A stretch of DNA of 64,000 bases from Euphorbia lathyris (GCF_963576675.1 NC_088914.1:15107001-15171000); one strand, 5' to 3'. Shown: positions 45,247 to 57,852, counted from the first letter of the stretch. Program-made: numbers and translations. Notes: a model not told the origin generated them from the sequence alone.

Positions 45247-46458
45247 GGGTAAATTACAAAATTGGATAAAATGAGAGACTCATTTACATATTTAGACCAC
45301 TTTTCCAACTCATTACCTATCTAGATTATATTTTCGTGACTTTCCTAAAATACCCTAAACTTTCATCTTTCCCTTCTTCCAAATGCACGATTTCTCTTCC
45401 CATTCTCAGACCCATTAACGATTGAAACAGGAAGATCGATTGCCAAGTTCCACAATCTCTTCCACCCCGGGTGAATAGTACCCATTTCACTCATATACGC
45501 AGCAGCTCGATACCCGATTTTTAGGAGTATTCACCAGATTTCGTGTATTGCCAGATAAATCGGTCAGGAACCTCCCGATGCGGCAACTAATGCAGGTTGC
45601 ATCAGTATCAGCAAAAACAGCAGATGATTTTTCAAGCGGGATTAATGGATCCAAAATAGAATGGATTAATGGATCCAAAACAGAGAAAAGGAACAGTACC
45701 AGGAACAATAGGGCGGAGGTTGACCAACGCAAAGGAAAGCTGGGTGGAGTAAAATACTTGCCCGAACTTGTAGGATTCCGTCGACATCTAGAAAACATGA
45801 AATTGGGGGCAGATCATAGTATGAGATTAAAAAATGGAGTAATTTGCAGAACCACGTAGAAATTAAATTGAAGAAGAAGAGGTGAGGTGAGGTGAATTGA
45901 GAATAATATCTTGGTGGCGAACGGCCGGAGTAATACGTTAGAGGAAGGAGGAGGAAAAAGAAGAAAGCTTCTGGTTTGAAAATGAATGAAAGCGAGAGAG
46001 GGGAGCAGTTGCAGTAATGCTTTCACCATTGTTATGATCCGAATGTTATCTCACTCCGCATATATGCTAATTAGCATATTGTGAATTTGCGAAGTAAAAT
46101 CGATTTTGCTAATTAGCATATTCCGAATTTGCGAAATAAAATCGATTATGCTAATTAGCATATTACGAATTTGCAAAGTAAAATCGAATTTGCGAAGTAA
46201 AATCGATTTTGCGAAGTAAAATCGATGTTGCTAATTAGCATATTGCGAAGTAAAATCGAATTTGCGAAGTAAAAGTCATATATGCGAAGTCAGACGGAAT
46301 GAAGAAAAAAAAAGACTAAAAATTTTCTAAGTGTTATATATATATATGAAGGGTATTTTTGGAAAGTTACAAAATATAGTCTACATAGATAATAGATTAG
46401 AAAAGTGGTCTAAATATGTAAATGGGTCTCCCATTTTATCCAATTTTATAATTTTCCC
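45247..46458. mobile_element. MULE-like element with 110-bp inverted ends (1.2 kb)
   Basis: The left end (45247-45356) and right end (46350-46458) are inverted copies: GGGTAAATTACAAAATTGGA against GGGAAAATTATAAAATTGGA, both leading to TACCCT. The flanks are T runs (45238-45246 and 46459-46468), compatible with a 9-bp T9 duplication but not diagnostic. The interior includes an open stretch at 45548-45859 of unclear origin (possible captured fragment) and a minisatellite. No transposase. It lies 193 bp after the WD40 stop and may supply part of its 3' region. Confidence 0.82.
46068..46290. repeat. Minisatellite of about 42-bp units
   Basis: Units alternate GCTAATTAGCATATT, itself holding the palindrome GCTAATTAGC, with GAATTTGCGAAGTAAAATCGA. 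Three full 42-bp units are followed by shortened ones. It sits just inside the right end of the MULE. Confidence 0.85.
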
Positions 46459-46468
46459 TTTTTTTTTT

Positions 46469-48617
46469 CTTCTTCTGATAATTAAAGTTTCAACATGAAT
46501 TAAAGAAGGAAAAAAAACTATATGAAGCATTTAAATGAAATCTTGTTGCATTTAAGGTTTAATCGTCTTCACATGTTGCTGCTTAGGACTACCAAAGTCA
46601 AATGTAGGAAATTAAACCAAAGAACTTTTTCTAAGAAAAAGAGTTGGAATCATATGAAGCATAATTCAAAAGAGAAGATAAATAAGTTAATCAATGACCT
46701 AATCTTTCTTTTAACTCTTATAAGAACTATTACCGTCTTTCTATTCACCGTTTGAGTGTTTGTGTCCATTTATTTCCATTTTTTAGAATTGTTTTTCCCT
46801 TTCAATATTAAACAGGAGATAAAAAGAATTTGATAAAATTCCGAAACAACTAATATCTACTAGCTATCAGCAACAGCAAACAACAAATAGTTAATATCAA
46901 ATATCAAACAGGAACATCCGAAACAAACTGATCCTTAGGAATGATTTTCAAACTGATCCTTAGGCATGATTTTCAACCGTTAAAAGTTCACTTTCAATTT
47001 AAAAACATAAAGGTTTATTTTTTTATATATATTTAAAATTTTATTATTTAACCGGTGGCATCATTGGATAACATTTGTTTTGAGGTATTCTCACATATAA
47101 TATTTAATTCATTTTATTTTATTTATTAATTTTTCTTACATTACACAATTTGATATGTGATATGTATACATGACAATTAATCTAATTATTTTTACTATAT
47201 GAACCTTATGGTGGATAAATAAGTAAAAAAATAACAATTCCTTATTTATCTACATATTAAGTCTATATGAAAAAAAAATATGGCACGGGTACATGCCATA
47301 TATTAAAAATTGTGTTATGCTAAGTCAAAATAAAAAAGAAAGAAGAGAACAAAAGGAACAAATCAGAAATTTTTTCATCCAAAATGGATTAAACGTCACC
47401 TATGTAAATATCTCAGAAGAAAATGTTACCAAACAATATCATACGAGGCAAATGATAAAATTTTGGATATCACAATAGCCAAATAGAGCTTTAATCCCAC
47501 CTTAAATGGTTGTATTGGTCGTAAATGGACATAATCTATTCACAATTATTGCATAACTTTTTATAACCTATTTACAATCTGCGCATATATTTAGTTGTTG
47601 TTTAATAAAATTACAAAAATAAGTATTGAATTTTAAGTGTTCAATATTATAAATACTGAAAGTATTAAGGACGCACTTGATATTTTTTTCAAACTCTGAA
47701 AGCAACGTTTGGTAAATGCAAAACTGATTTCCTTAAAAACTGAAAACTGTTTTGAGGAAAAGCTTGAATTTATAGTTTTTTGGAAAAAATAGATGTCACA
47801 ACTTATCAAAAAAAAAAAAATAGATATTAAATTTTTTTAGACAAAAATAATAATAACTTTTAATATAACCTAATATTATATATTTTTTATTTTTTGAATT
47901 TTTGAATTTTAATCATCTTTTTTATATCATTTTTTCTCATGACACTTTTTTCCACCACAATGTCAAATTAACTTTTTAATAAATATTAAAAATAAGGGCT
48001 GAATTTAAAAATATAATCTGATAACGTTAATTTAAAATTTTAAATTAGTTTGAACCAAAAAAAATTTAAATTAGTCATTTTAATTTAATTAAATAATTTA
48101 AGTGATTAATAAAAAACTGTTACCAAAATACTTGAATTAAATAATATATTAATTATGCCATTTTTTTGCTTTACAAAAACAAGATAGTTTTTTTTTTTTG
48201 AAAAAAAACAAGATAGTTTTTGTTTTACATAATTAAATACATAATCATTTTTTAATCTTCTAATTGATATCTTAAACTTATTTCCAAAGTAAGCATATAG
48301 AATATCACGTTTTGTCCATTTCCTTAATGAAGTATGTTTTCTTAAAAGAAAAAGATTTGAACAGAAATTATGTTCATGCTACCAATCATTCCAACTACTA
48401 GTAAATATTCCAGTCAAAGAATATTAACCTTTCACACACAGTAATTAAATTTAAATATTTCTTTTGCTAAAGCTATACGTTTTCCTTGCATTCATATAAT
48501 AAATTCATTGTATTTTATAGGAAGAATCAATTCTTCTAACTCAAATAAAACCATCAATACAAAAATTTTGATAAATGCATTCCACATTATAGAAATAAAA
48601 ATCGGCTTCCTATTCAT
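46469..48617. other. AT-rich non-coding stretch
   Basis: No gene, RNA or element ends recognised. Short open frames near 46522 and 47293 have composition expected by chance and resemble nothing I know. Confidence 0.35.
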
Positions 48618-48827
48618 TTAAGAGAGACGGCAATTCTCGATTTCGTATCATGTCAATTTCATGTTGGTGTCAAAATCAAACCAATTCAAAAACTTTCGTG
48701 TCATAGTCGTGTTAACTTAATCGAATTAGTATCGATTTTGTATCGTGTTTTCGGGTCAGATGTAACTTTATTAAGTACGTATATTAATAGTGATTTTTAA
48801 AAATATAAGAAAATATAATACTATTTG

Positions 48828-48867
<40 letters not shown>

Positions 48868-49218
48868 AATTTTTTGATTAATATGTTAACACTAACCACC
48901 CAAAAGTCAGCTAATATCATCTTAGAAGGTCAAGTAGTGTGTTTATAATATAGAAAATATGAGTGGTGTTTGCAAGTAATAATTGTAATTTTATTACTTT
49001 TATTAATACAAGTGGCATTTAAAAATATTAGAGGATATAACAATAAATTAAAATATTCATGTTATTTTTGGGTTAACATATCAAGTCTAACCTAATCCAA
49101 AATTTGCCTATCAATACAAAAATGATATTTTACCTACTAAGCAAAATTCAAACACTAAAATTAAGTGTTGATTTCCGTGTCTTGTAATCGAGTCATGCGT
49201 AATTCTACCACCTCTAAC
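48618..49218. mobile_element. Possible hAT-like repeat
   Basis: Left end GAGACGGCAATTCTCG; right end as reverse complement TTAGAGGTGGTAGAATTACG. Both run into phrases with TCGTGT. This is the style of plant hAT non-autonomous elements. No clean 8-bp duplication was found. Confidence 0.35.
48830..48864. repeat. (AT)n microsatellite
   Basis: About 17 AT repeats. Confidence 0.9.
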
Positions 49219-50183
49219 ATGCTTTACTTGTTCTTTTCTCGCAACCCCCTTCTAATTCAATTTTGGTTAAAGACATTGATGGAGGCCCATCCACGCTCCT
49301 TCCGCATTCGTATCTTGAAATTCTATTAATGGCGGTGATTCATCCTCCTCGGGAGATATTAACAAAAACATTTTCATTAATTCACTAGAGTCGTTGTTCT
49401 TGCACACACACTTCCCCTTTTTCAATTTGTATAATCTATCATCAAGTTTTTAGTGATATTGCTTCAATATGATAATATTTTCTAATTTTTCATTACTAAT
49501 AAGAATACCGTCAAATTTTCAGTTATAACATCCATGTTGCTTTAAAATTTCTTTGTGAATTCTGTTTGTCACTTCTCTGGACTAGTTTTCATGGTTGAGC
49601 TGTCAATGGTGTCTAGAGACAGATCTATAGTGGGAGTAATAAGGACACTTGCCACTATCAAGATCCAAAAATTGAAAAATACTCGGGTATAATTTCCCAC
49701 AGATTTGAAGCTTGCCCCATGGTTGCCAGCATTTAAAGGTTGAAGAAGACTAGATTTATTCTTTAGGTGAGTTTATTCTTTTTAAAATGGTTACAGTTGA
49801 ATGTTCAAATTCTCCAAGTTTTATCTATTGAATTTTGCTAAATGGTGGAAGGGGGTTGCGTGAACAGAATGGAGGAATAGAGAAGTAAATCACGTTCTTT
49901 CCTAAATGAATAATTTTTTTTGTTTGACGATATGGAATAAATATAATACACTTGTTAATTTTTGTATCGAGGGTCTTTATTTAAGTTGAAATACTTGGTC
50001 CTTTTTATAGAGTCCCTATTCAACAATGACAATATATTTTTGTAAGAAAACAATGAAAACCCTATTTTGAGGCAAAAACCGAATCAAAGAGCTAAATATA
50101 TTAGGCTTATTTTGAGAAAGGATATCTTAAAAAATCACTCCATTCGTTCTCTAATAGATGTCGTTTTAGGATTGTTAATCATA
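49219..50183. other. Non-coding stretch
   Basis: No supported feature. Composition is somewhat less AT-rich than to the left, with no convincing frame. Confidence 0.3.
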
Positions 50184-50675
50184 AAGTGATTACTTTTAAC
50201 AAGATGAATGAATGGAATTCTTGATAAATTCTCATTGAAGAAGAAAGCTAATACAACTGTCACATTTATAATATAAAACAAAATAGCATAACGAAAAAGT
50301 AAAACTAAGCAATATAATGTAAACATCACATAAAGGACCTGAAAATCTAATAACTAATTCAGACCCTATGATTAACTAATGATCGATATTAGTGATTCCA
50401 AATTAGTGCTAGATTACCGACATTGGCAGAATGTTGAAGTTAGGATTAATGACTTGACATTATACATTTTGGAGTTTGGCTGAAGGAATACAAATCTGTT
50501 GTATCACCTGATGATGAACTGCTCTGGTGCAACTCGGTTAAGCTGGTATCTGCACTTAGTGAATGCATAATTAAGTTTGGATTTATGCTTGATGGAAGTT
50601 ATTGGTTGTGGTTGAATGTATTAGCAATCTCCCTCTCAGAATTTCTCGCAACATTTAAATTGATGGAAGGGTTAT
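50184..50675 (-). repeat. Copia 3' LTR, main part
   Basis: Aligned by eye with 57419-57852. The first 20 bp of the LTR (52188-52207) are separated from it by insertion X. Sequence identity is visibly below that of the Tat LTRs. Confidence 0.6.
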
Positions 50676-52187
50676 TGATAGCCTAATAAAGTATGAGTAA
50701 CTCTAAAGAGCAAGTGGACTTTATCATTCTAAGTAGTAAATGTTCCGAAGAACAGTTTCGATCCCACAAAGACTATAGTATCTAATTCCCTATTCATACT
50801 CGAATTTTATATTATCTAATGTTTGATTTAAGCATGATAAGTCTGTAACCTTAACTACTAATAAAGCAATTAAATTAGCAAAGCAATTGAATAATTAATA
50901 CATGTAAACGAATGCATGGAAGACTAGGATTTAGGATCCTCGTGCTAACTCCTATGAATTGATAAGTGTATGTTGTGTGAATTTAAAGGTTAACTCGAGA
51001 CAGTGATTTTCCATTAGAAAATAGTAATTCCTGTTAAGAACTCACTAAATCTACTTCAAACACTATTAGACCGATGCTTGGTTAGGCAAAATCCCTAATA
51101 GTGCTTGAATGCATTAGACGCTATGAAAGCCAAGGCTAAGCCGTAACCTAGACCATGAAGTCGCACTATTCGGTTAAGATATAGGATTAACTAATATGCT
51201 AAATTGACTCGTTTACTTGATTAGGTTTCACAATTCAACTTCTTTATCCAATTACTTGGTTAGGTTTCTTAGATAGAGGTAAACATTACTTTTAGTTAAT
51301 TCTATGTTAATCCTGCAACACAACCTAAACGCTTATTTAATGATCCCTATTTGCTAAACACGGTTCACCGCCATCCTAGCCTATAATGTTTTAGCTCATT
51401 TCATAGCTAAAACACAGAGGCATGATGGGATGGGTCGAATATGGACTCTTGTTCATCAAGTTGGGTTTATTAACTCAAGAGTAAAAGACGCAAGAATATG
51501 AAAACTCGAAATTAGATAAACTGAACTTGAGAATAAAAGGTGATAAACAATTGAATGTCAAAGCTTGCTTAATTATAATGATAACGGAATGAAAAACGAT
51601 AAATTAAACTAACGTATAAAGACGAAAAGTAAAACTAAACCATGACTAAGCTAAACTAAGAAATAACCGAATTGTGACTGGATGAAAACTGAATTATCTA
51701 ATACACAGCTTAAGCCTCCTATTTATAATGTTTGAGGTCGCCTTTCCTAGTCTATTTGGGTGTTCTTTTCCTCCTTAAAGTCATAAAGTCTGAGGTTGAT
51801 TCAAAATGCATGTCTCAAAATAGAAGCCTTATGGGAAACTGATTTAATTCGTTGCTCGCCGAGCAGCTTTGCTTCTGCTCGTCGAGCAATGAATTCTTTC
51901 GTCTTGACTTTCTTCTCTTGTGTTGACTGCTCGTGGATTTGGCTGCTTCGATGAGTAAATGGTAGCTCATCGAGCACTCTTTGTGCTGCTCACTGAGCAC
52001 TGCTGCCAGTTTGGCCTTTTTGCTTCGTTTTGCTCCATCTCATGCACGTTTGTTCTTGAAACAACTCAAAACACTCATTAGATGAATAATAGACAGAAGA
52101 CACTACAATTTAAGGTATTAAGGCAAGAAAAGCATATTAAATGGGGCCTCAACTATATCCTAGACTTTATATAACATGGCGATAACA
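50676..52187. mobile_element. Nested non-coding insertion X (about 1.5 kb)
   Basis: The plus strand begins TGATAGCCTAATAAAG and ends GGCGATAACA, TG...CA ends. Flanks GTTAT and ATTAT are a near 5-bp duplication. No coding frame. Near the left end is GTAGTAAATGTTCCGAAGAA followed by CGATCCCACAAAGAC. Near the right end (51855-51990) are repeated near-palindromes of the type TGCTCGTCGAGCA. Layout and size match insertion Y. Confidence 0.5.
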
Positions 52188-52207
52188 ATTATTATGGTTA
52201 TAATGAG

Positions 52208-52303
52208 CCCCCCCTCAAACTTGGCATGTAAAGGTTGGACATTCCAAGTTTGCTGAGTAGAGTGAAAATGCAGTAGAGTATTGAGCTTTAGTGAAGAGAA
52301 CGC
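52208..52303 (-). pseudogene. Copia RNase H C-terminus and PPT
   Basis: The minus strand reads SSLKLNTLLHFHSTQQTWNV, then QPLHAKFEGG, resembling the Copia end ...FH.LLSKLGM.NLHA..EGG. The coding end merges with the purine tract TTTGAGGGGGGG. It continues the RNase H at 53761-53844 across insertion Y. Confidence 0.65.
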
Positions 52304-53760
52304 CAAAATTTGATGAGTGTCGAATTCACCAAAAATAAAATACCTACTCTCGGAACTAGAAAACTGTAGTAAATGTGGAGTAGGGTCAAATCCACAGAGA
52401 CTGGTCGAATTATAACTTTTTGAAACTAACAATTAAAAGTAAAAAGGGGGGTTTGGTTTGTGGAATGAATTGATATAACAAGTAAAAATTAAATATCAAT
52501 AATTAAATAAACGAGAAATATGTATGAGAAAGATTCTAGCCAGAGATTAGGTTCGAGTCTTGAATTGAACAAATTGATCATCGATCACAGAAAATATAAA
52601 TTTCAACCCTTCAAATAAATTAGCTATGGTTATTAAAAAGCATTAACAACCTATCTCTTCGTACCGTTTAGATAATCAGGAAACGTTCACTAATTACCTC
52701 TAATCAATTAAACAGTTCTAAACAAGCTTTAGAATTTAATTTGATTGAAAGCATTAAATATAAAAGAGATACTAACTCTACTCAATAATCACACAAGCGG
52801 GATTATTTAAAGCATATCAATCTCAATTCACAACATAGGTTAAAAGTTTGTCCACAATCAACTATGTTATTTGCTACTTGTATCAGATGATTTAAACGAT
52901 TACGTATTTAAACATCTAATTAGCAAAAGGATTGCAAGTAAATAATTAAATCAAGGATTCAATTAAATCACGCAATACGAATAAGAATAGAATGGAAATC
53001 AATTACTTGAAATAGATAAAAAAGATGAAGTACAGAATGATCTCACAATTCCATTGTTCAAGACCTAAATCCTCTAGCTAGAAATTGGAGTTTAGTTCCT
53101 CATCATGGAAGAGAGAATAAAACGCCAAAGATGAAGAAGCTTGAAGAAGAATGATGTTGCCGGAAGAAAAAGGGTCGATGATGAGAGATGATGTTTCGAT
53201 GTTCTCGCTTGTCTCTTAAAAACGTAAAAATCCACTCTTCCCACCTTTCCACTTTCCACGTTTTTCTCTTAGGAGAAAACTAAATAACTCCTATAAAAAT
53301 CTAATAATAAAAATCCTATATAGAATTAAACTTCCATTAGGATTCTGTATTTTGAAATCCTAATAGAATTAAATCCTATAATAATGTCTTAACATATTTA
53401 AAACTAATAATAAAAATTACAAAGACTAAAAATCTTAAAATAGAAGTCTTCCAATCATAATCCAACTCCCAAATTCGTATTGGTCCTTACCCATGGGCAC
53501 GGGTTAGGACGAATCAGCTTTTTAGTGCATAATTTCCTTCTTCAGCATGGCCTAAGCCATGAGCATGGGTTAGGACCTGACAGATTTCTCCAATTTCACT
53601 TTAAGCTCCATAAGATTAGCATTTTAATCTCCAATTTGAATTGAATCTCTAAAAACACCTATAAAACACAAAACAAGATAAATAATCACTAATAAAGTAA
53701 AACTAACATTAAACTAAAGAGAATTAAGATATAAAGATATACATAAATATGGACACATCA
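52304..53760. mobile_element. Nested non-coding insertion Y (about 1.46 kb)
   Basis: AACGC lies on both sides (52299-52303, 53761-53765). The right end reads GGACACATCA; near the left end is TGATGAGTGTCGAATTC. The element shows no coding frame. Near the left it has GTAGTAAATGTGGAGTAGGG, then CAAATCCACAGAGACTGG. Near 53485-53575 two copies of CATG.GCA.GGGTTAGGAC occur. The Copia RNase H frame resumes on both sides. Confidence 0.6.
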
Positions 53761-53844
53761 AACGCAATATGGAGATTAGAAGATATTGCCATTAATTCGA
53801 TCAAGCCGATTGGAACCATTTCTCCAATAACATGACAAGAAATG
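53761..53844 (-). pseudogene. Copia RNase H middle segment
   Basis: Minus strand SCHVIGEMVPIGLIELMAIS, then SNLHIA, joins STNYINI from the right side of the solo LTR and matches the Copia pattern TKHIEIDCHV.RE...GLI.L..IS...Q.AD. It shows that the flanking insertions interrupt one coding region. Confidence 0.7.
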
Positions 53845-55651
53845 TGTTGGGGTTTAGTGTCCTAAGACAATTTTTGTAGGATATAAACTATTTGTAAATG
53901 AATTTTTCATTATCGTTTGTTTTTATAAGATATAGTAAGTTTATTATATAAATGTATTAATATTTTATCAGAACTAATTAAGTTAAATAAAAAAATTCCA
54001 AGTTTATTTAAGTGATCATAAAGTGTTCATACAAGCATGAAGTGAGGCTAAACTTTATAATAAACAAATAAAATTAAAAAACCCCAAATCAAGTAATATG
54101 TTTATGAGATTAACACATTGTTGTTGAGACTTGCACGTAACAATGTATTTTGTTGTGAACAAAGAGCTTATCTCACAAGCTTTAGATATGGAGATATCTA
54201 GAAAGTTACATGGATCCGGTGAAGGGGTTCATTAGGATTGGGGACCCGACTTGAGATGACAGGATGGATGGATTTATCAGAATGTCACATGTTCATCTCA
54301 AATGGTATTAGTAGGTGTAAGTAATCCTCAGACTCAAATAAACATCAATTAGCGATTTTGGATTATGGAGCGTGGTGCTTAGACTTTGTTCAAGCACGAT
54401 CCACTACAGAGGGGACCTTGGGGTGTGCGAGACAGGCGCTAATTATCATATAGAGTAATTGCAGGATAGTTAATGTTAGATTGAGCATTCGTCACGCCTG
54501 ATAGATAAGATATATCCATGGACTCTTGTAGAGAATTAACTGGAAATCCTGCAAGGTGATATGATTAAGAGTATAAATGGAGATTTCACTTAACCTATCT
54601 ATTCAGAGTTAATTCTATGTGGACAAGTAAAACATACGTCTCAATATATGTAACTTGACATATTCCATAGTTACAGATTCGTCTAAGGATATAGCCGATG
54701 AAGGATCAAATTATACTAGACCTAATACAGAAAGGTAAACGTCAGTATCAACCTGGCTTCTTATCACTCTGGGGGAATGTCTACGGTTCTGCTAGTAACA
54801 GTCCTCAAATTCATTCCATTATATATTTCGTTGAAATTAATCAGGTTGAATTAATTCCAATAAATATATATGGCTAGCAGCGGTAAGAACCTAATGGGTC
54901 GCACATGAGACTTGGAATCAGAGGATGGAATTGTAATTTAAGGGGATGAATATATATGGACCGAAATTTGCATAGTAAAGGGATAAAATAATTTAATTGA
55001 TAATTATAATTAGATTATGGTTATAATTAAATTATGTGATTATGTGATAATATTAATTAGAAGTTTTAATGTGATTATATCTCTAATTAACTATCTCTAA
55101 CATAAATAAATAACTAGTTGGATTAGGATCATTATCTAATTATATTAGGATATGATTTAAGATAATGATGAATATTTATTTAATTATCTAATTAGTAATC
55201 CTACTCCAAATTGGATTCTAATTAATTAATTAAACTAATACAACTAGGGTTATGAATTGAGGAGACTATAAATAGCCCCCTCCCCCTAGGTATTTCGGCC
55301 AACACACATTTGGTGGCTAAGGAATACTTCTGACTTCATCTCGTCTTAATTACTCTATCGTTTACTTTCTCTTTGATCTCGTGTCGATTCCTTTAGAGGC
55401 AATTAATTTAGATTGCTATTCATTGGTTGATTACTAACCGTTTTCTTTTCTGTTGATTTCATTGTTCGTGAAATACGGTTGAGAAGTTGTGGGCACTTTG
55501 TTTGCAATGGTAGATAGATCTTCAGAAAAGATACACTTGTTTAATCCCTTTTTATATGAAATAACGATTAACGGATCTTGAAAAAAGGAAATAGATAAAA
55601 TAGATAAAATTTTATATTTCCGCTGCGCCTAGGCTTGTCTATTTTCCTTCA
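53845..55651. mobile_element. Solo LTR (1.8 kb) nested in the Copia RNase H
   Basis: It starts TGTTGGGGTTTAGTGTCC and ends TTTTCCTTCA. An exact 5-bp duplication AAATG lies at 53840-53844 and 55652-55656. A TATA-like ACTATAAATAGCCCCC at about 55268 and a terminal TTTATATTTCCGCTGCG are typical of Copia LTRs in plus orientation. No internal domain remains, so the partner LTR was probably lost by recombination. Confidence 0.85.
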
Positions 55652-57370
55652 AAATGTTAATGTAATTAGTTGACTTATGAAACGTTGGGTTATATGGAAT
55701 GTGAAAGGATGATGTGTTATCACAAAACATCAAAACAAAAGAAATTGTGTGCAAACTAAGATCTTTCAGCATGGTAAGTAGACAATGAAGTTCATATGAT
55801 GTGCTAACCATAGCATGCATTCAACTTCTTATGAGGATTTGGAAAATGTGCTTTGATTTTTGGATCTCTAAGAAATCAATGCCCGACCAAAGAATACTGC
55901 ATAACTTGTGACATATTTTCTAGCATTTGGACAACAAGCCCAATCTGATTCAGAAAAGGCCTGTAAGGTGAGATTATGAGAATGAGGAAAGGATATATCA
56001 AGTCATATAGTTTCTTTCAGATACCTCAAAACTCTATATGCTCTACAAAAGTCACATGTTGTGTGTTATTGACAATGTATGCAAGTTTAGGTCGAGTATG
56101 AGAGTAGTTTTCTAATAAATCTTCTATAAAAGGAAATGTTAGGTAATGGGTTATTTGTAAGTGAAGATTTAAAATAAGGCACAATTGGTGTTTTGGCTGG
56201 TTTATAGCCTAATAAGCATGTGTCATCAAGAAATTCATGGATATGTTTCCTTTGAAACATATGAATGCTAGTTTGAGATCAAGCAAACTCAAAACAAAGG
56301 AACAAATGTAGAGGGCCAAGGACTTTGATATTAAATAGGTCATGTAGATAAGGTTTGATTGATTGTATGTGGTTGATGTTAATTACAACTATAATGGCAT
56401 CATCCACATAGACCAACAGAGCAACAAAACCATCATATGTATGTCTAGTGAACATATATGGATCTAACACAACTTGTGTATAACCTACTGCCTTGATAGC
56501 ACTATTAAGTTTTTAGTTTCATTACCTTCTTGCTTCCCTCAACCCACAAACTTTTTAAGTTTGCATATCGAAATAGATGACACATTAGTCAGTCTAGGTC
56601 GAAAGTCATGTGAAATTCATCATGTAGGTCCTCGTGCAAATATGCATTGCTTATATCTAGTTACTCATCTTTCCATTTTTTTTGTGTTGCAATAGCAAGA
56701 AGCATTTTAACTGTGGTAAATTTTGCAACAGGTGAGAAAGTAGCATTATAATCAATATATTATGTTTGTGTGACCCCTAATTAGCTACTAGTCTAGCTTT
56801 GAACTATTCTATTGTGCCATCTAACTTATGTTTAATCTTATAGACCCACTTATATCCAATGAGATGTTTTCCCTTAGGAAACTTAGTTAATTCCCAAATG
56901 TTATTTAGTTCAAGTTCCTACAATTCCCACTACATTGTTAGATGTCAATGTGGATCTACCATTGTTTGTTTGTAGTTTTTAGGTTCTGTGTGACAAGGGA
57001 TGTTGATGGAGAACACTTGTTTAGGTGGAGAGAGTTGAGTATAATTAAGGTAAGACTAAAAGGCATGAGGTGTGTTAAAAGGAGGTGGACAAGTATTTTG
57101 AGTAAGGTGAGTATGGTAATCTTGTAGATAAGTGAATGGATGTCTTGACCTTATAGAATGTATAGTATTAAGGATTTGAGATGGAATATGATATGTTTCA
57201 AACTCTAACAGTTCATTTGTTGTTAATGGTGGATCAATATATGGTGAAGGAATTGTGATAGAAGGTGTTAGTTTATTGTCTGGATTTGAAAGGTTAATAG
57301 AATGGGTTTCATCTACTAGGATGAGATAAGGAGAAGTTGGGTGTGCTCAACTCTAAGAGAAATTCTAGCC
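55652..57370 (-). pseudogene. Copia linker, RT and RNase H fragment
   Basis: From the right: LELNNIWELTKFPKGKHLIG, then YKWVYKIKHKLDGTIE, stop, FKARLVAN. Next comes [17 protein letters not shown] in another frame, then RT active-site text LLVYVDDAIIVV at 56279-56470. RNase H words CDNTSSFHIPYNPTFHKSTN lie at 55629-55820. Several stops and frame changes are present. Domain order is normal for Copia, but the linker lies within about 450 bp of the PBS, so gag, protease and integrase were deleted. Confidence 0.8.
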
Positions 57371-57404
57371 ATTTCTAACCCTAGAAATACAAAGGAAACC
57401 TTCT

Positions 57405-57414
57405 ATCTGATACC
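57405..57414 (-). other. Primer-binding site of the old Copia element
   Basis: Minus-strand TGGTATCAGA matches the complement of the initiator tRNA-Met 3' end, a few bases from the right LTR. Confidence 0.65.
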
Positions 57415-57418
57415 ATCA

Positions 57419-57852
57419 TAAAGTAAAAGAAGATGAATGCATGAAATTCTTGATAGATTATCATTGAAGAAGAAAGTGAACTGTTGCATTTATACTACAA
57501 AACAAAATAGCATAACGAAAAAATATAGGTAAAAAAGAAAATGTAAACATCACACAAAGGGCCTGAAATCCAATAGAAAATTCAGACCTATGATTAACTA
57601 ATGATCGATAACAGTGATTCCATATTAGTGTTGGATTGGTGAAATTAGTAGAACCTTGAAGTTAAGATTGATGACTTTGACACTATACTTTTTGGAGCTT
57701 GGGTGAAGGAATACAAATTTGTTTTATATAAGTTGCATGTTAGTTGATGAGGAACTGATTTGGTGCAACTCAAGCTGGTGGTATTGTCAATCTTGCTCTC
57801 TGAATGTGCGACATCAGCTAGATTGATGGAAGGGTGATTGTGGTTCTGATTA
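57419..57852 (-). repeat. Copia 5' LTR
   Basis: Direct repeat of 50184-50675 with many substitutions and small gaps. Ends are approximate. Confidence 0.6.

Larger units (their letters stand above)
50184..57852 (-). mobile_element. Degenerate Ty1/Copia element (minus) with three nested insertions
   Basis: Direct repeats at 50184-50675 (plus 52188-52207) and 57419-57852 are diverged LTRs sharing phrases such as CAAAATAGCATAACGAAAAA and GATTAACTAATGATCGATA. A minus-strand TGGTATCAGA at 57405-57414 next to the right LTR is the initiator tRNA-Met PBS, and a G7 tract at 52208-52214 is the PPT. Only the segment from the pre-RT linker to the RNase H survives; gag, protease and integrase are gone. 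The LTR divergence and stops show an old insertion. Confidence 0.78.

Noticed and set aside
45548..45859. 103-codon frame in the MULE as a gene
   Set aside because: No recognisable domain and overlapping open frames on both strands; kept only as a possible captured fragment.
45238..46468. T9 runs as proof of a 9-bp target duplication of the MULE
   Set aside because: Homopolymer runs are common here; the inverted ends support the element, the T runs alone do not.
46522..46755. 77-codon Lys-rich frame
   Set aside because: Composition follows local AT bias, with no homology recognised and no regulatory signals.
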